NCBI RefSeq assembly: GCF_021234875.1
Contig: NZ_JAJQVM010000020.1
Location: 1-64,000, forward strand
Length of the DNA stretch: 64,000 bases
Reading direction: 5' to 3'
From: Marinibactrum halimedae
GTDB lineage: Bacteria > Pseudomonadota > Gammaproteobacteria > Pseudomonadales > Cellvibrionaceae
Shown in pieces: positions 8,338-17,365 of this stretch. Made by a program: the position numbers and the translations under genes. The stretch's first letter is position 1. Each line of letters begins with the position of its first letter. The notes under the pieces were generated by a model. It saw only the letters and a list, made by a program, of their open reading frames with translations. It was not told where the DNA came from and ran no database searches.

Positions 8338-10263
8338 TTAATGTTTTTGATGTTGATGAGACAAACATTCTGTTTGTGCGATGGGTGTTGGCCAATGAAT
8401 ATGGAAGGTTGAGCCTGCGCCTATGCTCGACGTTAAGGTGATGTTTCCACCAAAATTATCGAGCATTTTTTTGACAAACGATAGTCCCATGCCGCTGCCT
8501 TCTTTTTCATCTCTCGATTTTAATGTTTGGAAAAGTTCAAAGATCTGAGTGTGATACTGTGGGTCAATACCTGCGCCATCGTCAGTAACATCAATATAGT
8601 AATCATGATCGCTTTTTTTGCAGGTGATATCAATCTTTCCGGTAGTATTAGGGTGATGTTTAATTGCGTTTGAAATAAGATTTTGTAGTACCATTCGTAG
8701 TGGAACTTCAGGTAAGAAGAGTGATGTCTCAGTTGTCTTAATGATAAAGTTATCTGAATTATCAATAAGTAGAAGCAAGTCATTCACAAAACTTTTTAGC
8801 GATATTTGCTTGGGGTTGGCGTTTAACTTGCTTAGTCTCGAATACGCTAATAGGTCGGACAGTAATTTATCCATGCGCTGAGCTCTATTTTTGATGAGCT
8901 CAAAATGTTTTTGACTTTCTTCTGGTAATAGACTTTGGCAATCCTGCTCTATCCATGAGGTCAATTTTGAGATGGCGTTAATGGGTGAGCGTAAATCATG
9001 GGAGGCGATGTAGGCAAACTGATCCAAGTCTTGATTGGACTGTTTTAGGTGCTCAATAAGGCGCTCTCTTTCGGTCACGTCGTTCCATATGGTAAGAATG
9101 AAAGGGTTGCCTTGGGCATCTGAAAAACGAGTTTTTCGAATGTGTAGTGTTTTTCTCGTCCCATTCGGAAAAATAGAAGTATTGATAGCTTCACTCAATC
9201 CGGTATTCAGGGCTTCATTGTTGGTTCTGATAAACTCTTCTCTGTTTTCATTAATCAGTGAAGGGCTAATGGGGTTGCCGATGACTTTACTTTGTGAGCT
9301 TTCTGGATGGAGCGATAAAAAGTGCTTGTTTGCTTGCACAATATTGTGGTGGCTGTCTTGTACAAAAAGGTAAAAGGGGCTGCTGTCTAATATCAATTGT
9401 TGGAAATTAAGGGCGTCTGCGAGTTGGTCTCGGGCGGAAGAGAGTTTGGTGTCAATGGTGGCGTAATTGGCTTCCAGCTTCTTGGTTTCAATTGCAGAAT
9501 GCACAACATTCTTTAATAGTGTAGGGGATATGTCGTTTTTAACGATGTAATTTTGAGCGCCATGCTTGATGCTTTGTACTGCAATATTTTCATCACCTTG
9601 TCCTGTCATCATAATAATGGCAAGAAAAGGGTATTTTTTTGACAGTGTTTTAATGATGTCAATGCCCGATTCATTTGGCATGGAATAATCCAGTAATACA
9701 CAGTCAGGTATTTCTTCATTAATGCGTTGAATGCCAGAAAGCCCCGAGGCTGCTTCATTAAAGCAGTACTGATACTGATCGTTTTTTTTCAATTGCCTTA
9801 TGCAAAGCTCACGGTCATCAGGATTGTCATCAATAATTAAAATAGAAAAAAGATTGCTGTTGTGGGCGGGTGATGTTTCTGATAAAGCATTCATAATACT
9901 TTCTGAAAGCGTATTAAAAAGTGTGTAGCGTTTGTAAATACAGTCGTGGGCGCCATGTTGGAGTAGCTGAGAAATGGTGTGTTTGTCAATGTTATCGCAA
10001 AGTGCAATGATGGGGGTGTTGGGGTAGTATTCTTGTAATTCAAGAAGTGTTGTTAACCGAGCCCCTTCTTTTAAGTTGTACTCTAATGCTATACAGCTGA
10101 AGTGGGTGGTACCTTGAGGAAATTGTGTGAGTGCTTCTTTGTGGCTTTTTGTTAATGATATTTCAAAATGTTCTGGTCTATCTTGATAAAAGTCGTTCAG
10201 TTTAAAAGCGATATATTCTGCGCTTTTATCAATGATAAGAATGTTGTGTGATGATTGAGTCAT
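8338..10263 (-). CDS. Hybrid kinase: two N-terminal receivers, PAS, HisKA and ATPase domains
   Basis: In this 641-residue protein, residues 1-125 are a receiver in which the acceptor position reads CIALEYNL, so Glu replaces Asp and it probably cannot be phosphorylated. Residues about 140-265 are an intact receiver (LIIDDNPDDRE, VLLDYSMPNESG, MMTGQ, YIVKND). A PAS domain follows near 285-400, then HisKA with FAYIASHDLRSPINA and an ATPase domain with NLISNAIKHHP, DDGAGIDPQ and GSGMGLSF. No membrane segment is seen, so it is cytosolic. Its ATG overlaps the upstream receiver gene's TGA by 4 bases (ATGA), indicating translational coupling. Receivers ahead of a kinase suggest it is tuned by the neighbouring kinase. 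Confidence 0.88.
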   Translation of the reverse strand: MTQSSHNILIIDKSAEYIAFKLNDFYQDRPEHFEISLTKSHKEALTQFPQGTTHFSCIALEYNLKEGARLTTLLELQEYYPNTPIIALCDNIDKHTISQLLQHGAHDCIYKRYTLFNTLSESIMNALSETSPAHNSNLFSILIIDDNPDDRELCIRQLKKNDQYQYCFNEAASGLSGIQRINEEIPDCVLLDYSMPNESGIDIIKTLSKKYPFLAIIMMTGQGDENIAVQSIKHGAQNYIVKNDISPTLLKNVVHSAIETKKLEANYATIDTKLSSARDQLADALNFQQLILDSSPFYLFVQDSHHNIVQANKHFLSLHPESSQSKVIGNPISPSLINENREEFIRTNNEALNTGLSEAINTSIFPNGTRKTLHIRKTRFSDAQGNPFILTIWNDVTERERLIEHLKQSNQDLDQFAYIASHDLRSPINAISKLTSWIEQDCQSLLPEESQKHFELIKNRAQRMDKLLSDLLAYSRLSKLNANPKQISLKSFVNDLLLLIDNSDNFIIKTTETSLFLPEVPLRMVLQNLISNAIKHHPNTTGKIDITCKKSDHDYYIDVTDDGAGIDPQYHTQIFELFQTLKSRDEKEGSGMGLSFVKKMLDNFGGNITLTSSIGAGSTFHIHWPTPIAQTECLSHQHQKH

Positions 10264-10724
10264 AAAGTTGATTTATTTAAATGGCGAGGTAATATGGCAA
10301 CATTAAACCAATACTGTTTAAATTTGTGAACTACATCTGTTAAGCCATTCATGTCAATGGGTTTTTGTATATAAGTGCTTGCGCCACTTGCATAACAAAT
10401 ATCAATGTCATTCTCGTCTTTTGAGGTGGTCAAAATAATCACAGGAATGGATTTTAGGGACGTATTTTTTTTGATGATTTTAAGTAATTCTCTTCCGTCT
10501 ATTCCTGGCATGTTTAAATCCAGTAAAATTAATGTCGGAGGAGATGATATGTCGTTATGATACCGCCCTTCTTTAAATAGGTAATCTTTGGCTTCTTGGC
10601 CTGATTGGCACCATTTTATTGGGTTGATGATGTGATTCTTTCTGAAACTACGTTCTGTGGCTTCGTAGTCATCAATATTGTCATCAATCAATAATATTGT
10701 TGAAAGGTCTTCCAAATTAAACAC
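10260..10724 (-). CDS. Single-domain response regulator (Rcp1-like receiver)
   Basis: This 154-residue single receiver has LLIDDNIDDYE (acid pocket), LILLDLNMPGIDG (acceptor Asp), ILTTSKDE and YIQKP (Lys). There is no output domain. It starts 8 bases inside the end of the PAS-PAS kinase gene and ends on the start of the hybrid kinase gene, so the three are surely one operon. It resembles the receiver encoded at the end of the operon, and the two may relay phosphate between kinases or act on proteins encoded elsewhere. Confidence 0.88.
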   Translation of the reverse strand: MFNLEDLSTILLIDDNIDDYEATERSFRKNHIINPIKWCQSGQEAKDYLFKEGRYHNDISSPPTLILLDLNMPGIDGRELLKIIKKNTSLKSIPVIILTTSKDENDIDICYASGASTYIQKPIDMNGLTDVVHKFKQYWFNVAILPRHLNKSTL

Positions 10725-12234
10725 CCTCCTTAAATTCTTGGTTTTTCGACTTTAAGGTGAAATAAAAGATTGTACCTTCATCTATTCTAGAGTCTAGCCA
10801 TATTTCTCCATTATGTTTTTCGACAATTTTTTTGACGAAGGTGAGGCCAACGCCTGATCCTTTGGTAATTTCACTTTCTTCATTAAGCCTTTTAAAAATT
10901 TTAAAGATGTCGCTGTGGAAGCGTTTATCAATGCCAATGCCGTTGTCTTCAATATAGAATGCTTGATAAGTTTCTTCGTCATTCGGATTTTTAATTGATT
11001 TATAGCCTATATGAATATTTTTTTGAGGTTTATTGTTATATTTTATGGCGTTAACGATGAGGTTTCTAAAAAGCTCTCTTGTTCTTGGCTTGTCACAGTA
11101 AATAGTCGGTAAATCGTCTTCTAGTTTGATGTGTATATCCTGTGAATCAGGTTCAATAACCGTTTCAATGACATCCGTTACGAGATCTTTAATATTGCAC
11201 TCCTGAATAGCCAGGGCTTGTCGACCAAGGCGAGAGTAATAAAGCAATTCATCGACTAATCGTTCCATTCGCCTGCAGAGAAAGTTTATTCTATTTATGC
11301 GTCGGTTCCCACCTTCCTCAATGAGTGCAGCATAATCTTCTTGTAAAAATTGAGCGTTATTGGCAATGCCTCGAAGGGGCTCTTTTAAATCATGAGAAGC
11401 AATATAGGCAAACTGATCTAATTCTTGGTTGCTGGTTTCAAGATTTTTAATAAATTGTTCAATGGATTTTTCTGCTTCTTTTTTGGTAGTGATGTCTCGA
11501 ATGGTGCCAACATAAAGTGTTTCTTTAAAGGTTTCTAGTTTGTTAACGCCTAATTCCATGGGGAAGACTTCCCCTGATTTTCGACAGGCTAGTATCTCTC
11601 TACCCATGCCAATAACCTTTTTTTCCCCCGTGCTTTCATAATTGCTCAGGTAAGTGTCATGCTCCGAACGATAGGGTTCAGGCATGAGTATTTTGACGTT
11701 GTTGCCTAATACTTCCTCACGCGTATAGCCGAATATTCGTGAAGCGGAAGGGTTGAATTCTTGAATAATACCCAAGTGATCGATGATAATTAGCCCATCC
11801 AATACGGTGTTCATAATCGCCTGTGATCGCTCGGCATGATCTTTAATGTCTTTTTCGGCTAGTTTTCTCTCACTAATATCTCTTATCGTTCCTACAAAAA
11901 ATTTTTCTCCATCCAGTTCCATGCCATTCACACCGAGCTCCATTGGAAATTGTTCTCCTGACTTACGTCTGGCAATGATTTCTCGCCCTTTTCCGATAAC
12001 TTTCTTAATACCAGTTTTAAGATGGTTGCTTAAATATTGATCATGCTCAGAATGATAAGGATCTGGCATTAAAATTTTGACATTTTTATTTAAAACTTCG
12101 CTAGATTTATAACCAAAAATACGCGATGCAGAGTCGTTGAATGCTAAGATAATTCCATTTTGATCAATAATGATGAGTCCATCGATAACGGTTTTCATAA
12201 CTGCTTGTAAAACATCGTTGTGGGAAAATTTCAT
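10717..12234 (-). CDS. PAS-PAS sensor histidine kinase with FixL-like PAS domains
   Basis: The protein has 505 residues and no membrane segment. Two near-duplicate PAS domains (about 5-120 and 135-250) each contain the pattern KILMP.PY.SEHD.YLS and IG.GREI, followed by a Lys-Ser-Gly turn and FPMELGV. In FixL the His of the equivalent HD-x-Y segment ligates heme and the Arg of the G-x-GR segment contacts bound oxygen; both residues are present in each PAS here. HisKA follows with FAYIASHDLKEPLRG, then an ATPase domain with NLIVNAIKYNN, EDNGIGIDKR and GSGVGLTF. It heads a four-gene operon with two receivers and a hybrid kinase. Heme binding and gas sensing are inference from motif alignment by eye. 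Confidence 0.87.
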   Translation of the reverse strand: MKFSHNDVLQAVMKTVIDGLIIIDQNGIILAFNDSASRIFGYKSSEVLNKNVKILMPDPYHSEHDQYLSNHLKTGIKKVIGKGREIIARRKSGEQFPMELGVNGMELDGEKFFVGTIRDISERKLAEKDIKDHAERSQAIMNTVLDGLIIIDHLGIIQEFNPSASRIFGYTREEVLGNNVKILMPEPYRSEHDTYLSNYESTGEKKVIGMGREILACRKSGEVFPMELGVNKLETFKETLYVGTIRDITTKKEAEKSIEQFIKNLETSNQELDQFAYIASHDLKEPLRGIANNAQFLQEDYAALIEEGGNRRINRINFLCRRMERLVDELLYYSRLGRQALAIQECNIKDLVTDVIETVIEPDSQDIHIKLEDDLPTIYCDKPRTRELFRNLIVNAIKYNNKPQKNIHIGYKSIKNPNDEETYQAFYIEDNGIGIDKRFHSDIFKIFKRLNEESEITKGSGVGLTFVKKIVEKHNGEIWLDSRIDEGTIFYFTLKSKNQEFKEGV

Positions 12235-12653
12235 AGCAGTTTTTATCCTTTTTTCAATGTGTCATTTTTTTTGGTTTATTCTTATAGAGGTGCTTGGGGT
12301 GCATAAATTTCTAAAGTATGGCAGTGATGCAGGGTGGGGTGTATTAAATTTTATGTGGTGGTGAGTTTTTTGATTTTCTGTCGTTTATGGCATTTTTTTT
12401 CTTTTTTTGGATGATTTTAGTGTAATTTTATAAGTGTTTTTTGAGGATTATATTAATTGCCTTAGAAATGTTGATAGTGTTTGACTTGGGGGTCGTTGTA
12501 TGATTTGAGTGTTCTGTTAAAGCGCTTTTTGGTTTTACTTTTTTTATGGGTTTATTTAAAAGTTTAAGGATTTTGCTTTTGTTTGATTTTTGCTTGATTT
12601 GTGGGAGTGACTGGTTTTCTAACTGTTATTTTAAAGGGTTATAGAGGTCGGGT
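12235..12653. other. AT-rich divergent promoter region
   Basis: This 419-bp T-rich region separates the divergent PAS-kinase operon and the GGDEF-EAL gene. Promoters for both must lie here, but none stands out, and I see no additional gene. Confidence 0.4.
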
Positions 12654-14384
12654 ATGAATTTTTTGTTAGTGGATGACGATGCTGTAGATCGTGAAATGGT
12701 CAAACGCTCTTTGTTCGGTTTTTCTCAGGAGTTGCAAGTGTTGGAAGCGTCTTCTGTCGATGATGCGCTTGATCAATGTGCTCAGGAAAAGTTTGATGTT
12801 ATTTTGCTTGATTATCGTATGCCCAAAAAAAATGGAGTGGATTTTATTCTCGCGCTTGGCGTGGGAGAGCGTGCCCGAAAAAATGTGGTTGTGATGATGA
12901 GTAACAGTGAGGATGAGAATTTAGCCCTAGAGTGTATTGATGCCGGAGCTCAAGATTTTATTTTGAAAAAAGAAATAAATTCCAGTCGTTTGCGACGTGT
13001 AATTGTGCAGGCGAAGAAACGCTTCGACTTGGAAAATAAGCTTCGGGAGAGCTATTTTCAGGTAAAATATTTGGCGGAACGTGATCAGCTGACTTCTTTA
13101 GCAAATAGATACCTCTTTGAAGAGTCGTTAAAATTGGCCATAGCGAATGTTCAGCGTTCGAATAAATATTTGTCTTTACTGCTGTTTGATATTGATAACT
13201 TTAAATTTATCAATGATACATTAGGCCATAGTGTGGGAGATTTGTTGTTGGTGAATGTATGTCAGCGTGTTAATGAGCATTTGCGAGGAGATGAGCTTTT
13301 TGCACGATTGGGGGGGGATGAGTTTGTCATTTTGGTGAAAGAAGATAAAGATCTTCATGGTGCAAGAAAAATTGCTGATCGTATTCACATGGCATTAGGG
13401 GAGCCTTTTTTCCTAAATGATAAGGAAGTGTGGGTAACGGTGAGTATTGGCATTACCGTATGTAAAAAAGAGAATGCGCTGGCATCGGAAGAATTAATGA
13501 AGCAAGCTGATATTGCTATGTATCGCTCAAAAAAAGAAGGAAAAGGCAATACACGCTTTTTTGAAAAAGGTTTACAAAAAGAAGTAGAGAATCGAATCAG
13601 TATGGAGTCTGGTTTGATGATGGGTTTGAAACGGGAAGAGTTTTTCTTACTTTATCAACCAATTGTGAATGCTAAGGACGGTAATTTGGTTCGCTGTGAA
13701 GTATTGTTAAGGTGGCGCAGGCGCGGCATTATCATAACACCCCAGGATTTTTTAACGATTGCTGAAGATTCTCGTAAAATTTGTATCATTGGTCGGTGGG
13801 TGATAAGCCGAGCTGTCGAACAAGTTTTTGTTTGGAAGCAGCAATTTACAGTGGATGTTAATATTGCTATTAATTTATCGGGTGTACAACTGACAGATCC
13901 CAACTTGCCAGAATATATTGTTGATTGTTGCCAGCGTTTTGGAGTATCACCTTCTTGTATTGAATTTGAGCTTTCAGAAACGGCATTATTGGAGGTGAAT
14001 CAGTTGGCGATTCATACCCTTGAAACATTGAGTAGTTTAGGGTGTAGCATTGCTCTTGATGATTTTGGTACAGGCTATTCTTCCATTACCTATTTACGGA
14101 ATTTTCCAATATCGACATTAAAGATAGACCGATCCATTATTCCGTCGTCTCAACATAATGAAAAAGACAAGGCACTATTCTCAGGATTATTAAAAATGGT
14201 GAATACCATGGGGTTGCACTCGGTTGCAGAAGGTGTTGAAACCATAGATATGGTGAATTATTGTGTTCAGCAAGGCGTTGAATGCCTTCAAGGGCATTAT
14301 TTCTCCAAGCCTCTAACGATAATGGAATTTAATCAGCAGTATCTTGCAGGCTTGGACAGTAATCTACAGTACTCTAAGCATTAG
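12654..14384 (+). CDS. Receiver-GGDEF-EAL cyclic-di-GMP protein
   Basis: This 576-residue protein carries a receiver at residues 1-125 (LLVDDDAVDRE, ILLDYRMPKKNG, conserved Lys in FILKKE). A GGDEF domain at about 140-305 has an intact ARLGGDEF motif near residue 221, so diguanylate cyclase activity is plausible. The upstream inhibitory RxxD site reads RGDE and is probably weakened. An EAL domain at about 320-570 has the signature as EVLLRW (Val for Ala), with INLSGVQL, FELSETALLE, DDFGTGYSS and AEGVET retained, so phosphodiesterase activity is also possible. It diverges from the four-gene kinase operon, whose kinases are natural candidates to phosphorylate its receiver. The direction of net activity cannot be read from sequence. 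Confidence 0.9.
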   Translation: MNFLLVDDDAVDREMVKRSLFGFSQELQVLEASSVDDALDQCAQEKFDVILLDYRMPKKNGVDFILALGVGERARKNVVVMMSNSEDENLALECIDAGAQDFILKKEINSSRLRRVIVQAKKRFDLENKLRESYFQVKYLAERDQLTSLANRYLFEESLKLAIANVQRSNKYLSLLLFDIDNFKFINDTLGHSVGDLLLVNVCQRVNEHLRGDELFARLGGDEFVILVKEDKDLHGARKIADRIHMALGEPFFLNDKEVWVTVSIGITVCKKENALASEELMKQADIAMYRSKKEGKGNTRFFEKGLQKEVENRISMESGLMMGLKREEFFLLYQPIVNAKDGNLVRCEVLLRWRRRGIIITPQDFLTIAEDSRKICIIGRWVISRAVEQVFVWKQQFTVDVNIAINLSGVQLTDPNLPEYIVDCCQRFGVSPSCIEFELSETALLEVNQLAIHTLETLSSLGCSIALDDFGTGYSSITYLRNFPISTLKIDRSIIPSSQHNEKDKALFSGLLKMVNTMGLHSVAEGVETIDMVNYCVQQGVECLQGHYFSKPLTIMEFNQQYLAGLDSNLQYSKH

Positions 14385-14387
14385 GTA

Positions 14388-14756
14388 TTAATTACCTACA
14401 CCTTCCATTAAGCTGAATTTGTTTCCGGCTTCATCAATACACACCAGAGTGACTTGAGTTGAAAAAATAGGCTCGTCGGGGGTGCTCAGTGAGCTGGCTA
14501 CCATCACATTGACTTCATAGGTCACTGAAGTATTTCCCATGGCGATTTTTTTCGCATCAAACATCACAATGCTGCCTAATTCCACCTGTCGCTTAAAACT
14601 GACTTCGTTCATTCCGGCGGTAACAAAGCGCTTGCCTGGGTGATCCAACCTTGCGGCCATATAGGCAGATTCATCGACCCATTTTAATAGTGTTCCACCA
14701 AATAAGTAGCCGTAGTGGTTTAAGTGTTCTGTTAAAACAAGTTGGTAGTTTTCCAT
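14388..14756 (-). CDS. Hotdog-fold acyl-CoA thioesterase (YciA/acyl-CoA hydrolase type)
   Basis: This 122-residue single hotdog domain has HYGYLFGGTLLKWVDESAY near the start, the N-x-x-G-x-x-x-G-G active-site helix pattern in slightly altered form. VTAGMNEVSFKRQVELGSIV and NTSVTYEVNVMV follow. Such enzymes hydrolyse acyl-CoA to free acid and CoA. The preferred acyl chain is unknown. It is convergent with the GGDEF-EAL gene, the stops being only 3 bases apart. Confidence 0.83.
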   Translation of the reverse strand: MENYQLVLTEHLNHYGYLFGGTLLKWVDESAYMAARLDHPGKRFVTAGMNEVSFKRQVELGSIVMFDAKKIAMGNTSVTYEVNVMVASSLSTPDEPIFSTQVTLVCIDEAGNKFSLMEGVGN

Positions 14757-15108
14757 TGTGTTCTCTTCTTCTTAATGACTTTTTCTAAAGCGCTTTATTT
14801 TAAATCAATATCCATCTGTGACCGCATGGTCTTCATTATTTGTGTGCTAAATTGCCATTGGTTGAGTGAATTTTAGCCTTCTTTACAAATCTTAACATAA
14901 GTATTATTGAACCAGTTTGCATTTTAACGATAATCCGGCGCTCATTTTTCTCATATAAAACGAACTTAATTTTTCATTTCGCTTGTGAAATACGTCGGTG
15001 ACAGATTGTTATTGCCCACCGTCGGTTGGTCGTTTTTATACTCCATTACACTCGAAACTCTTAGGAATGCTGAGTTTCCCTACGTTTGAAATTTATCAGG
15101 ATTGAGTT
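14757..15108. other. Intergenic region before a lipoprotein gene
   Basis: This 352-bp AT-rich divergent spacer has no gene that I can support. It presumably contains promoters for the thioesterase and the lipoprotein. Confidence 0.4.
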
Positions 15109-17073
15109 ATGAATAAATTATTCAACACCCTTCTGCTTGGTGTTGTCGCCGCCCTTTCTGGTTGTCTGGAAGTGGAAGACAATAATAATGATGACGTTAC
15201 AGTCACTTATGAAGAGATAACGGTAACCGCTCGTGGAAGAGTAGTGGATGCCTACGATGAGCGAGAGGTGTCTTCTGCGTCAATCACGGTAAAACGTGGT
15301 GATACAGTGTTGATTGATTCTTATGAAGCAGAAAATGGACGTTTTGAATTGCCTGAGCTACCAGCAGGAGCGGACTTGGAGTTTATTATTTCAAGCACGA
15401 ATGGCGAATTTATGCAGCGTGTTTTTTATTCTGAGTTAAATGGTTATCTTGGCTCAGATAATTATGAAGATATTGGCTTGCTGAAAGTCTCTCAACCTAT
15501 CACGGTGGATTTTTCCGTCGTTAATGAAGAAACACAAGAGGTTATTTCGAATCTTGAGTTTTATGCTCATTCTCACGCTGAATTACAAGAAGGCCGCTAT
15601 TATCGCTACAATGGTGCTTCCAGTTATCAAGATTATGCCCATAGAAGTACATTCAACAGTGAGCGAGGCGTTTATGAAATTACGCTCCCTCAGCACATTG
15701 ATACGAATGTATTGTTAGATTTGGATGTGGATGGCGATGGTCTTGAGGATTACCATAGTGCCCGCTTTGGTGTTACTACAGTAGATGGTGTCTTAACCAT
15801 TGCGGAAGCGAATACGGATTGGCTGGGAACTTTGGAATTAGAAGTGGGTGTTAGAGGCGCCATCGAGTTTCGTATTTCAGTACTTGATGAGCAATTGCAA
15901 CCCATTCCAACCGCAATATTTTATAACGATGATTCGGTGGCCCTTAGTGAGTCTCGCTATGATGAGGCTTTAGGTCAACACATTGTTGAGGCGCTTGTTC
16001 GTCCAGAAGGAGCGGATTTGCGGATGCCTGCGTTTACGTATAACGATGTAAATTATCAAAGTGCAACGATTGATATTTTCGGTTCGGGTCGAGATAGAGT
16101 TAATGTCCAATTTGGTAATGTTAACAATCTTGATTCCTATGTTGGATTTGATATCCGTCCAGTAATTGATTTGGTCGTTATGCCAAAAATTGCGGATCAG
16201 TCCAGCAGTGTTAATTTATTGCACGCGGGTGTTAATTCAGAGGGTGCTCTTCAGGCTTTCTATTCTGAGCCCATCACTATTGAAGCGAGTGAGGTGGCTC
16301 TTTTCGAAAATGGTTCTTCAAGAATCGTGAGAGATGGTAGTGGCTCGACACAAATCTTACGTCGTGGAGGTGCCGTCCCTGTAGATGTCTCAATGGATCT
16401 AAATGGCACACGTTTGACGGTAATACCAGCTCAACCTTTATTGGATCAAGTGGCGTATCAATACAGTGTGGGTGACTTTACGGTGAATGCCGAAGGTGAC
16501 CAGATGATATCAGTAGACTTATCTGTTGATGACAGCATCCGTTTTAGTGCTGGTGAGAATGGTTCAGTGGGTGAGTTTAACCCCGCTATGATTAAAGCCG
16601 ATAACCGTAATTATCGAACCAATAATGTTGAGATCATAACGGAAAACTCTGCAGGCTTCGGATCATTCGGAGGTAGAGGGGCTGGCGAAGTTTATTTATA
16701 TTTTCCTCCGTCAATTGTCGGTTTGCAAACTTTGTATATTCGTGTCGTATCTGTTACTAGAAATGGAGTCGTGGAAGCAGAGGATAGTCGTTTAAGATCT
16801 ATTATTACCTCTGGCAATAGCCCAAGTGCAGACCTTAGGCATGTGGTGGTATCTGTTTCAGATAATGAAAACGTCAATGTATATTCGTCGAATGAGATTC
16901 TTTTAGGAACTGCTTTTGAAGAGGGCTTGTCCTATTATGAAGTCAATTTATATGGCTCTTTCTATTTGCAAGATAATGAATCAAGCAATGTAAACTCTGT
17001 AACTATCGAGTATTCTTATCAAACTCGAAATGGGGATACCACTACAGGTGAGATGACCCTCCCTGTTCAATAG
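15109..17073 (+). CDS. Large predicted lipoprotein of unknown function
   Basis: This 654-residue protein starts with a lipoprotein signal peptide ending in the lipobox LSGC (Cys19). Asp and Glu follow soon after the Cys, then an acidic Asn/Asp stretch. Residues about 38-110 look like a carboxypeptidase-regulatory-like beta sandwich (VTARGRVVDAYDEREVSSAS...GRFELPELPAGADLEF). The rest is beta-rich and acidic with no catalytic motif I recognise, including an Ig-like segment near 390-440 (YSEPITIEASEVALFENGS). It is likely anchored in the outer membrane. A strong bidirectional hairpin closes the gene. Its neighbours give no functional clue. Confidence 0.75.
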   Translation: MNKLFNTLLLGVVAALSGCLEVEDNNNDDVTVTYEEITVTARGRVVDAYDEREVSSASITVKRGDTVLIDSYEAENGRFELPELPAGADLEFIISSTNGEFMQRVFYSELNGYLGSDNYEDIGLLKVSQPITVDFSVVNEETQEVISNLEFYAHSHAELQEGRYYRYNGASSYQDYAHRSTFNSERGVYEITLPQHIDTNVLLDLDVDGDGLEDYHSARFGVTTVDGVLTIAEANTDWLGTLELEVGVRGAIEFRISVLDEQLQPIPTAIFYNDDSVALSESRYDEALGQHIVEALVRPEGADLRMPAFTYNDVNYQSATIDIFGSGRDRVNVQFGNVNNLDSYVGFDIRPVIDLVVMPKIADQSSSVNLLHAGVNSEGALQAFYSEPITIEASEVALFENGSSRIVRDGSGSTQILRRGGAVPVDVSMDLNGTRLTVIPAQPLLDQVAYQYSVGDFTVNAEGDQMISVDLSVDDSIRFSAGENGSVGEFNPAMIKADNRNYRTNNVEIITENSAGFGSFGGRGAGEVYLYFPPSIVGLQTLYIRVVSVTRNGVVEAEDSRLRSIITSGNSPSADLRHVVVSVSDNENVNVYSSNEILLGTAFEEGLSYYEVNLYGSFYLQDNESSNVNSVTIEYSYQTRNGDTTTGEMTLPVQ

Positions 17074-17093
17074 AGATTGATTACTTCCACATA

Positions 17094-17131
17094 GAACCCA
17101 AAAACGCGCCTTTAGGCGCGTTTTTGGGTTC
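17094..17131 (+). terminator. Strong intrinsic terminator
   Basis: A perfect 17-bp inverted repeat with a 4-base loop (TTTA) has a GC-rich core GCGCC/GGCGC and A-tract/T-tract flanks. It starts 20 bp after the lipoprotein stop codon. Its symmetry would let it work in both directions. Confidence 0.93.
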
Positions 17132-17365
17132 TAACCTATGCAAAAAGTAGATTTCTTAAAAGTCTCTTTTGGTGTTGAGGAAGGCGGGTTGTTATTCGTT
17201 TCAATTCCAAGCAGCTTTTATTCCGAATATGGAGTGGTTCTGCCCATGGCAGCTGTGAAGACAGTACAGCCATTGTTCTAGCCCGTGTAACTTACGGGTG
17301 TGTGGGTGAAACCAGAGTGAAAAATCTGGTGTTTTATTAATCAAATTAGAATGTTGGAATTTTAC

